Assembly: GCA_903923905.1 (NCBI GenBank)
Contig: CAIXZH010000089.1
Location: 1 to 64,000, forward strand
From: an uncultured Bacteroidia bacterium
GTDB lineage: Bacteria > Bacteroidota > Bacteroidia > Bacteroidales > Prolixibacteraceae
Direction: 5' to 3'
Length of the DNA: 64,000 bases
A model generated the notes under the pieces. The model was not told the DNA's origin and did no database searches. It saw nothing but the letters and a program-made list of their open reading frames with translations. The stretch's first letter is position 1, and every line of letters starts with the position of its first letter. This document shows positions 36,929 through 46,634 of the stretch, piece by piece. The position numbers and the translations under genes were made by a program.

Positions 36929-37031
36929 ATCTCCAATGTTATTTTCATGAAATAATTTGCAACTAACTTACATCAGGGGTGTAATATTTTGTTCCCTTCG
37001 CCGTCTTTTAAGAATATTCAATATTTAAATA

Positions 37032-37955
37032 ATGAAAAGATTTAGTGTAGTACTCCTCTTTGTCTGGGTCTCCGGACTATTCGTTTTAAAGGCACAGGAT
37101 ACAGTCCAGGTAAAAGTGCTGGGTAAAAAACTTGTAACGGTAGTGGATGGCAATAGTCAGAATACCGATGTAACGGTTGGCAATGACAGGGTTCGGATCA
37201 CCGGGGGGAAAGAGGACTCAATCAAAATCCGTGTAGGGAGTAGGGCCTTGATCATTACTGACGGAAGACACGGTTCATCGATCCGTTTTGAGCGGCTTGA
37301 TGATCAGGAATTATCAAGATGGACCGGGCATAAACCGAAGTTCAAAGGACATTGGACCGGATTCGAGATGGGTGTCAACTCGTTTGCCAATGTAAATTAC
37401 AGCGGGTATACTCCAAATTTCATGGATTTGAACCATAACAAATCCTTTGAAGTTGGCATTAACTTTCTTCAGTATGATTTTGGGCTTCAGCGGAATCTGA
37501 CCAATATTGGGCTTGTTACCGGTTTGGGACTGACCCTGAATGATTATCGTTTTTCGAATAAAAACACAATCGAAAATTATAATGGTGTGGTTCGACCGGT
37601 AGACCTTGATCCTAATGGGCTATCAAAGTCAAAACTCTCAACTTCTTTCCTGACAGTGCCTGTAATGATGGAATTCCAACTCCCGATAAGCGGGCATTGC
37701 AAACCAATTTATGTTTCAGGAGGTGTAATTGGGGGATTAAAATTAGGTTCCCACACCAAGGTGAAATATCATGCAGACAAATCAAAAAGCCATGACGACT
37801 TCAATATCAATCCTTTCCGTTACGGAACCACTGCCCGTATCGGATACAGGGGAATCAACCTGTATGGGACCTATTATTTTTCCGACTTTTTCAGGAGTGG
37901 CCGTGGTCCGGTGATGAATCCGTTTACAGCCGGGATTGTTCTGATGAACTGGTGA
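37032..37955 (+). CDS. Outer-membrane beta-barrel protein, PorT-like
   Basis: A 307-residue protein with a signal peptide (residues 1-21, ending LKAQ). Residues 25-90 form a small beta-rich N-terminal region. From about 108 the sequence alternates hydrophobic and polar residues (FEMGVNSFANVNYSG, LTNIGLVTGLGLTLNDY, VPVMMEFQLPI, YVSGGVIGGLKLGS), as in eight-stranded PorT/OmpA-like barrels, ending in an amphipathic strand. No catalytic residues are seen. A strong bidirectional terminator follows. Confidence 0.75.
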   Translation: MKRFSVVLLFVWVSGLFVLKAQDTVQVKVLGKKLVTVVDGNSQNTDVTVGNDRVRITGGKEDSIKIRVGSRALIITDGRHGSSIRFERLDDQELSRWTGHKPKFKGHWTGFEMGVNSFANVNYSGYTPNFMDLNHNKSFEVGINFLQYDFGLQRNLTNIGLVTGLGLTLNDYRFSNKNTIENYNGVVRPVDLDPNGLSKSKLSTSFLTVPVMMEFQLPISGHCKPIYVSGGVIGGLKLGSHTKVKYHADKSKSHDDFNINPFRYGTTARIGYRGINLYGTYYFSDFFRSGRGPVMNPFTAGIVLMNW

Positions 37956-37962
37956 TTAAAAA

Positions 37963-37996
37963 GAATGCAGTAAACTTTTCGTCGTTTACTGCATTC
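37963..37996. terminator. Bidirectional terminator
   Basis: A perfect 13-bp stem (GAATGCAGTAAAC/GTTTACTGCATTC) with an 8-nt loop lies between the convergent barrel gene and the carboxylase beta gene, and is flanked by A- and T-rich sequence on both sides. Confidence 0.85.
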
Positions 37997-38022
37997 TACA
38001 AATTCAAAAATCATAGGACCTG

Positions 38023-39561
38023 TTACAGCGGAATATTCCCATGCTTTTTCAGCGGATTTGATTTGTGTTTGTTTTGAGTCATTTCCAGTGCCTGGATTAT
38101 TTTGAAACGGGTTTGTGAAGGAATGATGATCTCGTCGATATACCCCAGTTCTGCAGCCTTATATGGATTTGCAAACTTCTCGCGGTAATCCTCTATCTTT
38201 TGGGCAAGTTCTTCTTCATTCATCTTCTCGCGGTGAATAATCTTGACAGCTCCGTCGGCTCCCATTACGGCTATCTCTGCAGACGGATAAGCGAAGTTAA
38301 CATCTCCGCCAATGTGTTTGCTGCTCATCACATCATAGGCACCCCCATAGGCTTTTCGGGTAATCAGGGTAACTTTGGGAACAGTGGCTTCCGCAAAGGC
38401 GTACAGAAGTTTTGCTCCATGCCGGATGATTCCACCATATTCCTGGGATGTACCCGGAAGGAAACCAGGTACATCTACAATGGTTACAATCGGAATATTA
38501 AAGGCATCGCAAAAACGGACAAACCGGGCACTCTTTACGGATGAATTGATGTCGAGAACACCTGCAAGACTAGCGGGCTGATTGGCAACAATCCCGACAC
38601 TGCGACCGGCAAAGCGGGTAAAGCCGATGATCATATTCGGAGCAAAGGCTGGTTGGATTTCAAAAAAGTTATGGTCGTCAGCAATGCTGTTGATCAACTC
38701 CTTCATATCGTAGGCTTTATTCGGATCATCAGGAATCAGGGTATCCAGATTCTTATCTTCCCGGTGAATGTCATCTTTAAAATCGATCGAATGGGGCTCT
38801 TCCAGGTTATTGGAAGGGAGATATCCGATTAATTCGCGGATCATCAGCAAGGCATGATCTTCGTTATCGGCCGTTAAGTGGGCAACACCGCTTTTGGCAT
38901 GATGTGTTGAAGCACCGCCAAGTTCCTCTTTGGTTACATCCTCGTGGGTGACCGCTTTCACAACATCGGGGCCGGTCACAAACATATAGCTGGTATCCTT
39001 GACCATGACAATAAAGTCTGTAATAGCCGGTGAATAGACAGCTCCTCCGGCACAAGGCCCTAAGATTGCCGAGATTTGTGGAATCACCCCTGAACTCATC
39101 ACATTGCGGTAGAAAATATCGGCGTACCCTGCCAGACTTTCGATCCCTTCCTGGATACGGGCCCCTCCGGAATCATTCAATCCAATGAGCGGTGCACCCA
39201 TCTGCATGGCAAGATCCATGATTTTTATAATCTTATCTGCATTGGCACGGCTCATAGTGCCACCGAAAATGGTAAAATCCTGTGCAAAAGTATAAACCAG
39301 TCTTCCATCGATTTTCCCATATCCTGTGACAACACCATCACCCGGGAATTTGGAGTTCTCCATTCCAAAATCGTGTGAACGGTGAACAACAAACTTATCC
39401 AGTTCGACAAAAGTTCCGGGATCAATCAGTACCGCAATCCTTTCGCGTGCGGTTTTTCTCCCTGCTGCATGTTGACGATCAATACGATCTTGTCCACCAC
39501 CCGATTCTGCTTCCAGATTTCGCGCAATGAGCCTTTCAAATTTATCCTGCTCTGATGACAT
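38023..39561 (-). CDS. Propionyl-CoA carboxylase beta / carboxyltransferase subunit
   Basis: A 512-residue carboxyltransferase that moves CO2 from carboxybiotin to propionyl-CoA, or works in reverse in a methylmalonyl-CoA decarboxylase. The two crotonase-like halves are clear: [19 protein letters not shown] and [13 protein letters not shown] with [15 protein letters not shown] in the first, and [21 protein letters not shown] and [18 protein letters not shown] in the second. Full length for the MmdA/PccB family. It is the last gene of a three-gene operon with biotin carboxylase and a biotin carrier protein, which supports the assignment. It probably feeds propionate or methylmalonyl-CoA metabolism. 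Confidence 0.92.
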   Translation of the reverse strand: MSSEQDKFERLIARNLEAESGGGQDRIDRQHAAGRKTARERIAVLIDPGTFVELDKFVVHRSHDFGMENSKFPGDGVVTGYGKIDGRLVYTFAQDFTIFGGTMSRANADKIIKIMDLAMQMGAPLIGLNDSGGARIQEGIESLAGYADIFYRNVMSSGVIPQISAILGPCAGGAVYSPAITDFIVMVKDTSYMFVTGPDVVKAVTHEDVTKEELGGASTHHAKSGVAHLTADNEDHALLMIRELIGYLPSNNLEEPHSIDFKDDIHREDKNLDTLIPDDPNKAYDMKELINSIADDHNFFEIQPAFAPNMIIGFTRFAGRSVGIVANQPASLAGVLDINSSVKSARFVRFCDAFNIPIVTIVDVPGFLPGTSQEYGGIIRHGAKLLYAFAEATVPKVTLITRKAYGGAYDVMSSKHIGGDVNFAYPSAEIAVMGADGAVKIIHREKMNEEELAQKIEDYREKFANPYKAAELGYIDEIIIPSQTRFKIIQALEMTQNKHKSNPLKKHGNIPL

Positions 39562-39595
39562 ATTCTGTATTTATTGATTTTAATTTTCTTCCTTT

Positions 39596-40120
39596 TCAGG
39601 CTTCAGTCTCTTCGTCAATGACTACCAAAAGCTGGTTATTGTCGACTGTATCGCCCTCTTTTACTGGTACCTCTCTGACAATTCCGCGGCTTCCAGCCTT
39701 GAATTCGCTCTCCATCTTCATGGCTGAAAGAACAATCAGGGGTTGTCCCGCCTCCACATGGTCTCCCGGTTTAACGAAGACCCTGACTACTTTACCAGGC
39801 ATCGGGGATTTAATGGTATTGTCACTTTGAACAGCTCCCCCCTGCATCCTGTTTTGACGGTATCGAGTCTCATTATCAATCACCTCGACTTCAAATTTGA
39901 AATAAAGGGTGTTGACGTGATAATGCTTAGGTTTTTCGGTCTCAACTACTTCGACGTTGAAAGATCGTCCTTTATTGATGATTGAAAACTCCTGGCTTCT
40001 TACCTTGACGATATCCACTTCATAGATTTCATCGTCAACGGCGAGCGTGACTAAATTTCCTTCCCGTTTCAGCTCTTTAATGACAGCTTTCCGGTTATTG
40101 ACTTTAAGTTCGAGTTCCAT
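39596..40120 (-). CDS. Biotin carboxyl carrier subunit
   Basis: A 174-residue protein whose C-terminal half (about 100-172) is a biotinyl domain: IKSPMPGKVVRVFVKPGD, then the biotin-attachment site SAMKMES with Lys135. The N-terminal half (about 1-85) is a beta-rich domain typical of carrier subunits of acyl-CoA carboxylases in Bacteroidota and probably contacts the partner subunits. It is encoded 34 bp before the carboxyltransferase gene and about 100 bp after biotin carboxylase, so it shuttles carboxybiotin between them. Confidence 0.92.
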   Translation of the reverse strand: MELELKVNNRKAVIKELKREGNLVTLAVDDEIYEVDIVKVRSQEFSIINKGRSFNVEVVETEKPKHYHVNTLYFKFEVEVIDNETRYRQNRMQGGAVQSDNTIKSPMPGKVVRVFVKPGDHVEAGQPLIVLSAMKMESEFKAGSRGIVREVPVKEGDTVDNNQLLVVIDEETEA

Positions 40121-40222
40121 GTGGTATAATTTTCTGAAAAAGCTTGGTTCTGATTTTAAAAAGATGTTTTAATAAAGTCATTTTTTAACACTCTTGATTG
40201 ACTTCGTTTTAAGGTTCGTGAG

Positions 40223-41764
40223 TTACATCCTTGAGGTGAATTTACGGATTTGCCGCTTCCAGTTGGTCTCCTTTTTTACCGAGGGAACGGTATTTGTTAT
40301 TTTGCTCTCCTCAAAACGGGTCAGGTATTCGGCAAATGTGGCGATCATGGCGATATCCTCACACTTTTTGTCACAGATTCCATCAGCCAGCAGAAATTCA
40401 CTGTTTTTCTCTATAAAATGGGTATTGTATTTGCCGGTCTTAAAATCAGAGGTCTCCATGATTCTTTCAAGGAACCTGATGGTTGTTTTAACCCCGGTTA
40501 TTTTGTATTCATAAAGGGCGCGCCGCATTCTTTCGATGGCCTCTTCACGTGTCCGGCCCCAGACAATCAACTTGCTGATTAATGAGTCGTAATAGATTGG
40601 AATGGTATATCCTTCATAAGCATAGCCGTCGCATCTTACACCAAATCCGAAAGGCTCGGTAATGTGAGTGATGGTACCTGGATTTGGCATAAAATTATTA
40701 TCGGTATCTTCGGCAATGATCCGGCATTCGATGGCATGGCCGCTTTGTTTGAGATCTTCCTGGGAAAAGGGGAGTACATTTCCTTCTGCTATTCGGATCT
40801 GTTCTTTCACAAGGTCAACCCCAACAACACGTTCCGTGATCGGATGCTCAACCTGTAAACGAGTGTTCATTTCGAGGAAGTAGAAATTCAACTGATCATC
40901 CATGATGAATTCAATGGTTCCTGCCCCTTCATAATTACAGGCATTTGCGGCGGCGACAGCACATTCGCCCATTTTTGTTCTCACTTCCGGAGTAAGAAGA
41001 GGAGAAGGGGTCTCTTCAACCACTTTCTGATGACGGCGTTGGACTGAACATTCCCGTTCAAAAAGATGAACCGTATTCCCATGTTGATCAGAAAGGACTT
41101 GAAATTCAACATGATGAGGTGAATCCACATATTTTTCGATATACACAGCATCGTCACCAAAAGCAGTTTTTGCTTCCGACCGGGCTGCACGAAGTAAATT
41201 AGTAATCTCAGAATCTTTATGCACGAGTCGCATTCCTCGCCCACCACCACCAGAAGATGCTTTTATCATCACAGGAAGGCCGATCTCCTTAATCTGTCTG
41301 ATTGCCTCAGCTTCATTGGTAACCTTATCCGTTGTTCCAGGTACAACCGGAACACCTGCTTCAATCATTCGTTTACGCGCGCTGATTTTATCGCCCATCA
41401 TCTCAATCGATTCGGGAGAAGGACCTATAAATTTAATCCCTTCGTTCCGACACCTGCGTGAGAAGGCAGAATTTTCCGACAAGAAACCATAACCGGGATG
41501 AATAGCATCTGCACCCGATTTTTTGGCTGTCTGGATAATTTTATCCATATTCAGGTAACTTTCCGAGGAAGGTGCCGGGCCTATATTGTAGGCTTCGTCG
41601 GCATACCTTACATGCATTGAAGTACGGTCGGCATCACTAAAAACAGCCACAGTATCAATACCCATCTCGCGACAAGAGCGCATAATCCGGATAGCAATTT
41701 CTCCACGGTTGGCGACCAATACCTTTCTTATCGGTTTTTGTTCCATCGTATTTCCCATAGTCAT
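40223..41764 (-). CDS. Biotin carboxylase subunit of the acyl-CoA carboxylase
   Basis: A 513-residue ATP-grasp enzyme that carboxylates biotin with bicarbonate and ATP. Visible blocks are VLVANRGEIAIRIMRSCREMG at the start, IHPGYGFLSENSAF, the ATP-binding loop KASSGGGGRGM near 168-178, ECSVQRRHQKVVEE, and FLEMNTRLQVEHPITE with the catalytic Glu and Arg. It is slightly longer than AccC (about 450), with a basic C-terminal tail. Met7 (41746) is an alternative start. It is the first gene of the operon and is transcribed away from the dipeptidase gene. Confidence 0.93.
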   Translation of the reverse strand: MTMGNTMEQKPIRKVLVANRGEIAIRIMRSCREMGIDTVAVFSDADRTSMHVRYADEAYNIGPAPSSESYLNMDKIIQTAKKSGADAIHPGYGFLSENSAFSRRCRNEGIKFIGPSPESIEMMGDKISARKRMIEAGVPVVPGTTDKVTNEAEAIRQIKEIGLPVMIKASSGGGGRGMRLVHKDSEITNLLRAARSEAKTAFGDDAVYIEKYVDSPHHVEFQVLSDQHGNTVHLFERECSVQRRHQKVVEETPSPLLTPEVRTKMGECAVAAANACNYEGAGTIEFIMDDQLNFYFLEMNTRLQVEHPITERVVGVDLVKEQIRIAEGNVLPFSQEDLKQSGHAIECRIIAEDTDNNFMPNPGTITHITEPFGFGVRCDGYAYEGYTIPIYYDSLISKLIVWGRTREEAIERMRRALYEYKITGVKTTIRFLERIMETSDFKTGKYNTHFIEKNSEFLLADGICDKKCEDIAMIATFAEYLTRFEESKITNTVPSVKKETNWKRQIRKFTSRM

Positions 41765-41907
41765 TAATTTTCAGCTTAATTATTCCAATTTGAAAAAGGC
41801 ATCCCTATATAACAGACTAATTCCAAGAAATGTTTTTAATAGTGGGGCACATTTTTTCAGTTCGTAAGTTTTTTTTGCTTATTTGCAATGACAAATATAG
41901 TATTTTT

Positions 41908-42618
41908 ATGAAACTTCTTCTTTTAAGTAACTCTACCAACCCAAGTGAGCCATATTTGGATTACCCCAAAAAAGAGATTCAGCGGTTTGTGGGAGATAAA
42001 AAGGTACATGCTCTTTTCATACCCTATGCCGCGATTACCTTTTCTTTTGATGAATACGAATTAAAGGTCCAAGAGAGGTTCACAGAAATTGGGCACTACA
42101 TCACTTCAATTCACCATTTTCCTGATCCGGTAAAAGCCGTTCAGGAAGCGGAAGTCCTGATCGTTGGAGGTGGGAACACCTGGCAACTGGTACGAATGTT
42201 GCATGATAATCAGTTAATGGAAGCTATCCGTTTGAAAGTTCTCGAAGGAACACCTTATATTGGATGGAGCGCCGGATCAAACGTGGCCTGCCCGACTTTA
42301 AGAACCACCAATGACATGCCGATCGTCGATCCAAACGGTTTTGAATGTATGAATTTAGTGCCGTTCCAGATCAATCCACATTATCTGGATGTTAATCCGG
42401 CAGGGCATGGCGGAGAGACCCGCGAACAACGAATCCTGGAGTTTCTGGAAATTAATCCCGATATTTTCGTAGTCGGTCTTCGTGAAGGGACAATGCTAAA
42501 ATACGAAGACGATCAGCTCCATCTTATCGGGACAAAAAGTGCCCGGATATTCCGAAAAGGGATGGCTCCTGTTGAATTATATACCATGGATGATTTTAAT
42601 TTCCTGATGCAGAAATAA
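41908..42618 (+). CDS. pepE: Dipeptidase E (peptidase S51)
   Basis: A 236-residue serine peptidase that cleaves N-terminal aspartyl dipeptides. The start at 41908 matches the family N-terminus MKLLLLSNST; the open frame upstream to 41830 is AT-rich and unlikely to be translated. The nucleophile is Ser121 in GWSAGSN, and VGGGNTW near 86-92 and INPHYLD with its His are typical of PepE. Cytosolic. Divergent from the carboxylase operon, with about 140 bp between them for two promoters. Confidence 0.93.
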   Translation: MKLLLLSNSTNPSEPYLDYPKKEIQRFVGDKKVHALFIPYAAITFSFDEYELKVQERFTEIGHYITSIHHFPDPVKAVQEAEVLIVGGGNTWQLVRMLHDNQLMEAIRLKVLEGTPYIGWSAGSNVACPTLRTTNDMPIVDPNGFECMNLVPFQINPHYLDVNPAGHGGETREQRILEFLEINPDIFVVGLREGTMLKYEDDQLHLIGTKSARIFRKGMAPVELYTMDDFNFLMQK

Positions 42619-42922
42619 TCTGCGACATCCTTAAAGTAACCAATGAGAGTCCTGATTGGGCAGATTTACTATTTAATTTCCATTCTCCCCACTCGGTGCA
42701 GGTAATGAGAGGTAAAACCCAAGATTCAATAAACTGAAGAAGATCTGTTATGGAGGCGAAAACGGTTACAATAATGTGACAATTTCTAATATTTTAATTG
42801 GATAGGGAAAGGTTAAAGAAACATTCCGTATTATTGGCAATTAAAATAATCATGGTTATTGGTTTCACAATCCATACGATTGCGGGATTGGTAACAATTA
42901 GCCATTAAAAAATTATTCACAG
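42619..42922. other. Gene-free stretch
   Basis: About 300 bp between pepE and the phosphatase gene. I see no gene, repeat or terminator; it probably carries the phosphatase promoter. Confidence 0.4.
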
Positions 42923-44575
42923 ATGAAATTTTCAACAGTTATCTTTTTCACCTTACTCTCCTTTACGCTCCACGCTCAAACAACCGAAATTCCCAAAACC
43001 TCCAATGAACCAGGCCGGCCTAAGCTGGTGGTAGGTATTGTAATTGATCAGATGCGGTTTGACTACATTTCCAAATACTACAGCAAGTTCTCTGAGAACG
43101 GTTTTAAGAAATTGATTAAGCAGGGTTTTAACTGCAAGAATACCAATTACAACTATTCTCCAACCTATACCGGGCCAGGTCATGCATCGATTTATACCGG
43201 AACAACGCCCGCATTTCACGGAATAGTCGGGAATGACTGGTTTGTAAGAAATACGAACAGACCAACATATGTTACGGATGATCCTACTGTTCAAACTGTT
43301 GGAGATGGCTCTGAAAAAGCCGGGAAAATGTCACCCCGGAATTTACTCGCCTCTACCATCGGAGACGAATTGAGACTTTATTCGAATTTGAAATCAAAGG
43401 TAATCTCGATTGCTTTAAAAGACAGGGCCGCAATTTTACCCGGAGGACATCTCTCTACTGGCTCTTATTGGTTTGATTCGGGAACGGGAAATTTTATCTC
43501 TTCGACCTTTTTCATGAAGGAGCTTCCGGGATGGGTCAACGATTTTAATGCCCAACATCTTGCCGGAAAGTATTTGTCGCAGCCATGGAATACATTGCTC
43601 CCTATCAGTTATTATACCGAAAGTGCGAGTGATGACAACCCTTATGAGGGGCTCTACCCAGGGGAGACAAAACCGGTTTTCCCGCATAATCTCCCCGGTA
43701 TGTACAGCAAGAACGATTACGGGATTATCCGTTCAACACCCTTTGGGAATACAATTACAAAAGATATAGCCCTTGCGGCATTGAAGGGAGAGAACCTTGG
43801 GAAAGGGGATTTTACCGATTTACTGGCCATCAGTTTTTCTGCAACTGATTATGTGGGTCACAAAATGGGACCCCAGTCTGTTGAAATAGAGGATACCTAT
43901 TTACGTCTGGACCGTGACATCGCTGAAATTCTGACTTATCTGGATAAGAATTATGGCAAGGATAATGTATTGCTTTTTATAACCGCTGATCATGCAGCCG
44001 CCTATGTTCCTGCTCAATTAAAAGATAATCAACTTAATTCCGGCTATTTCAATGGCAAGGTATTTCTGAATTTTTTAAATGAATATTTGAAAATAAAGTA
44101 CAGTGATTCCACATTTGTCTCCTTTGCAATCAATAATGAAATTTACCTTAATCATTCCACAATCAGGCAAAAAAACCTTATTCTTAAAGATGTTGAGGAT
44201 GAAATCGCTTCTTTTTCAACAACATATAATGGAATTGCCAATGCCTATACGGGATATCAGCTGAATGGTGAGGTACTGAAAAGCAAACCGGCAACCCTGA
44301 TCCAGAATGGGTTTAACATCAAACGGTCGGGTGATGTAGCATTAATGTTTGAACCTGCCTGGCTTGAGGAGGCCATCCCAACCGGAACCACGCATGGCAG
44401 CACCTATACTTATGACACCCAGGTTCCTCTGCTCTGGTACGGCTGGAAGATTCAATCCGGCTATACTTCCGAACCAGTTGATATTACGGATATAGCCCCA
44501 ACCATTGCAACGATGTTAAGTATCATGCCCCCAAATGCCTGCACCGGAAAGCCGATTGTGAAAATCACCAAATAG
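42923..44575 (+). CDS. PafA-like alkaline phosphatase
   Basis: A 550-residue phosphomonoesterase of the PafA type, active on many organic phosphates in the periplasm. A signal peptide (residues 1-18, ending LHAQ) is present. The nucleophile threonine lies in SPTYTGPGHAS (Thr81 or Thr83), and ALKDR at 164-168 supplies the Lys and Arg that replace the Ser and Arg of classical PhoA. Metal ligands lie in IVIDQMRFDY, ATDYVGHKMGP and ITADHAAA. PafA enzymes of Bacteroidota are constitutive rather than phosphate-repressed. It converges with the Old Yellow Enzyme gene, 3 bp apart. Confidence 0.92.
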   Translation: MKFSTVIFFTLLSFTLHAQTTEIPKTSNEPGRPKLVVGIVIDQMRFDYISKYYSKFSENGFKKLIKQGFNCKNTNYNYSPTYTGPGHASIYTGTTPAFHGIVGNDWFVRNTNRPTYVTDDPTVQTVGDGSEKAGKMSPRNLLASTIGDELRLYSNLKSKVISIALKDRAAILPGGHLSTGSYWFDSGTGNFISSTFFMKELPGWVNDFNAQHLAGKYLSQPWNTLLPISYYTESASDDNPYEGLYPGETKPVFPHNLPGMYSKNDYGIIRSTPFGNTITKDIALAALKGENLGKGDFTDLLAISFSATDYVGHKMGPQSVEIEDTYLRLDRDIAEILTYLDKNYGKDNVLLFITADHAAAYVPAQLKDNQLNSGYFNGKVFLNFLNEYLKIKYSDSTFVSFAINNEIYLNHSTIRQKNLILKDVEDEIASFSTTYNGIANAYTGYQLNGEVLKSKPATLIQNGFNIKRSGDVALMFEPAWLEEAIPTGTTHGSTYTYDTQVPLLWYGWKIQSGYTSEPVDITDIAPTIATMLSIMPPNACTGKPIVKITK

Positions 44576-44578
44576 AAC

Positions 44579-45643
44579 CTATAATTTTGCACGCAAATAT
44601 TGCAATGGCCAAGGGACATCATCGCCTAATCTCCTGGCAGCTTTTAATGCAAAATAGGGTTCCCGGAGCGATTCCCTGGCCTGTAAAATAAGGTCGGCAT
44701 CCCCTCGATTCAGAATTGATTCTGCCTGATCGGCTCCGGTAATCATTCCAACCGCACCGGTCAGGATGCCGGCCTCTCTTTTGATGGAAGCCGCAAACGG
44801 AACCTGGTACCCGAGTTCGAAAGGGATTTTTGCATAGGTTACCAATCCCCCTGAGGAGCAGTCGATAAGATCTACTCCCTGGGTTTTTAAGATTTTCGTC
44901 AGTTGGATGGCTTCATCAAGGTTCCAGCCACCTTCCACATAATCGGTGGCAGAAATCCTTACAAACAATGGGAGGTCTATAGGCCAGACCGATTTTATAA
45001 CCTCAACAATTTCAAGCAGAAGCCGTATTCTGTTTCCAAAACTTCCGCCATAGCGATCCGTCCGTTGATTACTTATTGGCGAAAGAAACTGGTGAATCAG
45101 GTATCCATGGGCAGCATGAATCTCAACCACTTTGTATCCGGCCATCAAAGACCTTTGGGCTGCGATTTTAAAATCTGCGATTACCCTGGTGATTTCCTCT
45201 TCTTCAAGTGCCAGGGGCAGATCATCCTGCGGATTAAAGGGGAGGGCCGAGGCTGAAACCGTTTTCCAGCCACCTTCATTTTCATTTAATTTGTTACCAC
45301 CATTCCAGGGAAATGCACACCCACCCTTTCGGCCGGCATGGGCAAGCTGAATTCCGGCCACTGCCCCCTGTTCATGAATAAACCGGGTAATAGCCTTTAA
45401 TTTCTCGATATGAGCTTCACGATACAAACCCAGGTCGCCGGGGGTTATACGCCCTTCCGGGGATACGGCAGTCGCCTCCTGGATGATCAGTGCCGCACCA
45501 CCAACAGCGCGACTGCCTAAATGGACCAGGTGCCAGTCGTTTGCAAACCCATCAACAGCAGTATATTGACACATTGGTGAAACAACCAGCCGGTTTTTAA
45601 GGGTGACCGACTTAATGCTAAGCGGAGTAAAAAGTTTTGACAT
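44579..45643 (-). CDS. Old Yellow Enzyme-type NADH:flavin oxidoreductase (YqjM-like)
   Basis: A 354-residue FMN ene-reductase that reduces activated C=C bonds with NAD(P)H. Met4 of the longer frame is chosen because MSKLFTPLSI is the usual family start. Landmarks are SPMCQYTA with Cys25, which tunes FMN in YqjM-type enzymes, IQLAHAGRKG with the substrate-binding His, VEIHAAHGYLIHQFLSP, and the C-terminal arginine loop LQARESLREPYF. Cytosolic. It is convergent with the phosphatase gene; its role may be detoxification or redox stress. Confidence 0.92.
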   Translation of the reverse strand: MSKLFTPLSIKSVTLKNRLVVSPMCQYTAVDGFANDWHLVHLGSRAVGGAALIIQEATAVSPEGRITPGDLGLYREAHIEKLKAITRFIHEQGAVAGIQLAHAGRKGGCAFPWNGGNKLNENEGGWKTVSASALPFNPQDDLPLALEEEEITRVIADFKIAAQRSLMAGYKVVEIHAAHGYLIHQFLSPISNQRTDRYGGSFGNRIRLLLEIVEVIKSVWPIDLPLFVRISATDYVEGGWNLDEAIQLTKILKTQGVDLIDCSSGGLVTYAKIPFELGYQVPFAASIKREAGILTGAVGMITGADQAESILNRGDADLILQARESLREPYFALKAARRLGDDVPWPLQYLRAKL

Positions 45644-45687
45644 AAAAAACATTTTTAATTGGATGACTGATTGACCCTAATTTTGAA

Positions 45688-46599
45688 CTAAACAAAAACA
45701 AATTGATTATCCGAAAGCTCTTTCTCGTCATCAAAACGATAGGCAGCCAGGTATCCATGTTTAGCCACGCTGAAATCAAGACAGCAAATATTTTCCCGAA
45801 TTAACCGGGGAGTTCCGGTGAGCCAGTAATGGCCGAAAAATACAGGTCTTTCATCTTCTGTATAATACTTTCCAGGTTTGTTTCCGGAAATTCTGATATT
45901 TTGGCCGGGGAAATTTTCGAGGGGCAATACACTCATTTCCTCATAGGTTGAGTTGACAGGATCTTTCCACCACTTGATCCGGATCTCATTTCGCAAATGG
46001 GAATCTTTATCGGCGAAGTAATGTCCTTCAGGCATCAGGATCTCCTTTCCTTTCAGTGTCTCATCAAACACGCGGTATAATTTGGTCTCCATCTTTACTG
46101 ACTGGTGAAGGACGGTTTCATTAAGGCGGTCATTTCTTAAAATTGAACGGAGGAAAGCAATATGATCGTCATCCCAGCAGGCATGTACTGCCCGGAAGGA
46201 ATCTGTCTCGTAATAAAGCGGCAACGATTTAAACCATTCGAGGTAATCCTCGTATTCATCCTGGAGGTTCTGAAACTGCTTCAGTGTTTCGAAGTGTTGA
46301 ATAATATTGACAATCAAATGCTTTCGCAGGTGTCCCCCCTCGCGCTCCTCACGATGAAAGCATAACGCATTATATTCGTGGTTGCCCAATAATGCAATTG
46401 CATTTCCGCTTTCAACCATCGATCTTACAATTCCCAGGGTCTCCCTGATCTGCGGACCGCGGTCAATGTAATCGCCGATAAACAGCACTTTCCTTGAGGG
46501 ATGACAGAAAGCACCGTTCTTTTGGGAGTATCCCATCTTTCCCAGCAATTCAGTCAGCTTATCGGCATGTCCATGGATATCTCCAATAAAATCGATCAT
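45688..46599 (-). CDS. Calcineurin-like metallophosphatase
   Basis: A 303-residue protein of the PPP/ApaH-like metallophosphoesterase superfamily. Its N-terminal metal-binding blocks are complete: GDIHGH at 6-11, GDYIDRG near 44-50 and LLGNHEYNAL near 75-84, with a later FGHYWLTG. It binds two metal ions and hydrolyses phosphoesters, perhaps phosphoproteins or diadenosine polyphosphates. The substrate is not determined by sequence. Cytosolic, no signal peptide. It starts 35 bp downstream of the next gene's stop on the same strand. Confidence 0.88.
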   Translation of the reverse strand: MIDFIGDIHGHADKLTELLGKMGYSQKNGAFCHPSRKVLFIGDYIDRGPQIRETLGIVRSMVESGNAIALLGNHEYNALCFHREEREGGHLRKHLIVNIIQHFETLKQFQNLQDEYEDYLEWFKSLPLYYETDSFRAVHACWDDDHIAFLRSILRNDRLNETVLHQSVKMETKLYRVFDETLKGKEILMPEGHYFADKDSHLRNEIRIKWWKDPVNSTYEEMSVLPLENFPGQNIRISGNKPGKYYTEDERPVFFGHYWLTGTPRLIRENICCLDFSVAKHGYLAAYRFDDEKELSDNQFVFV

Positions 46600-46634
46600 A
46601 TGTTTGAAGAAATTTCTTAAATTATTTTGATCCT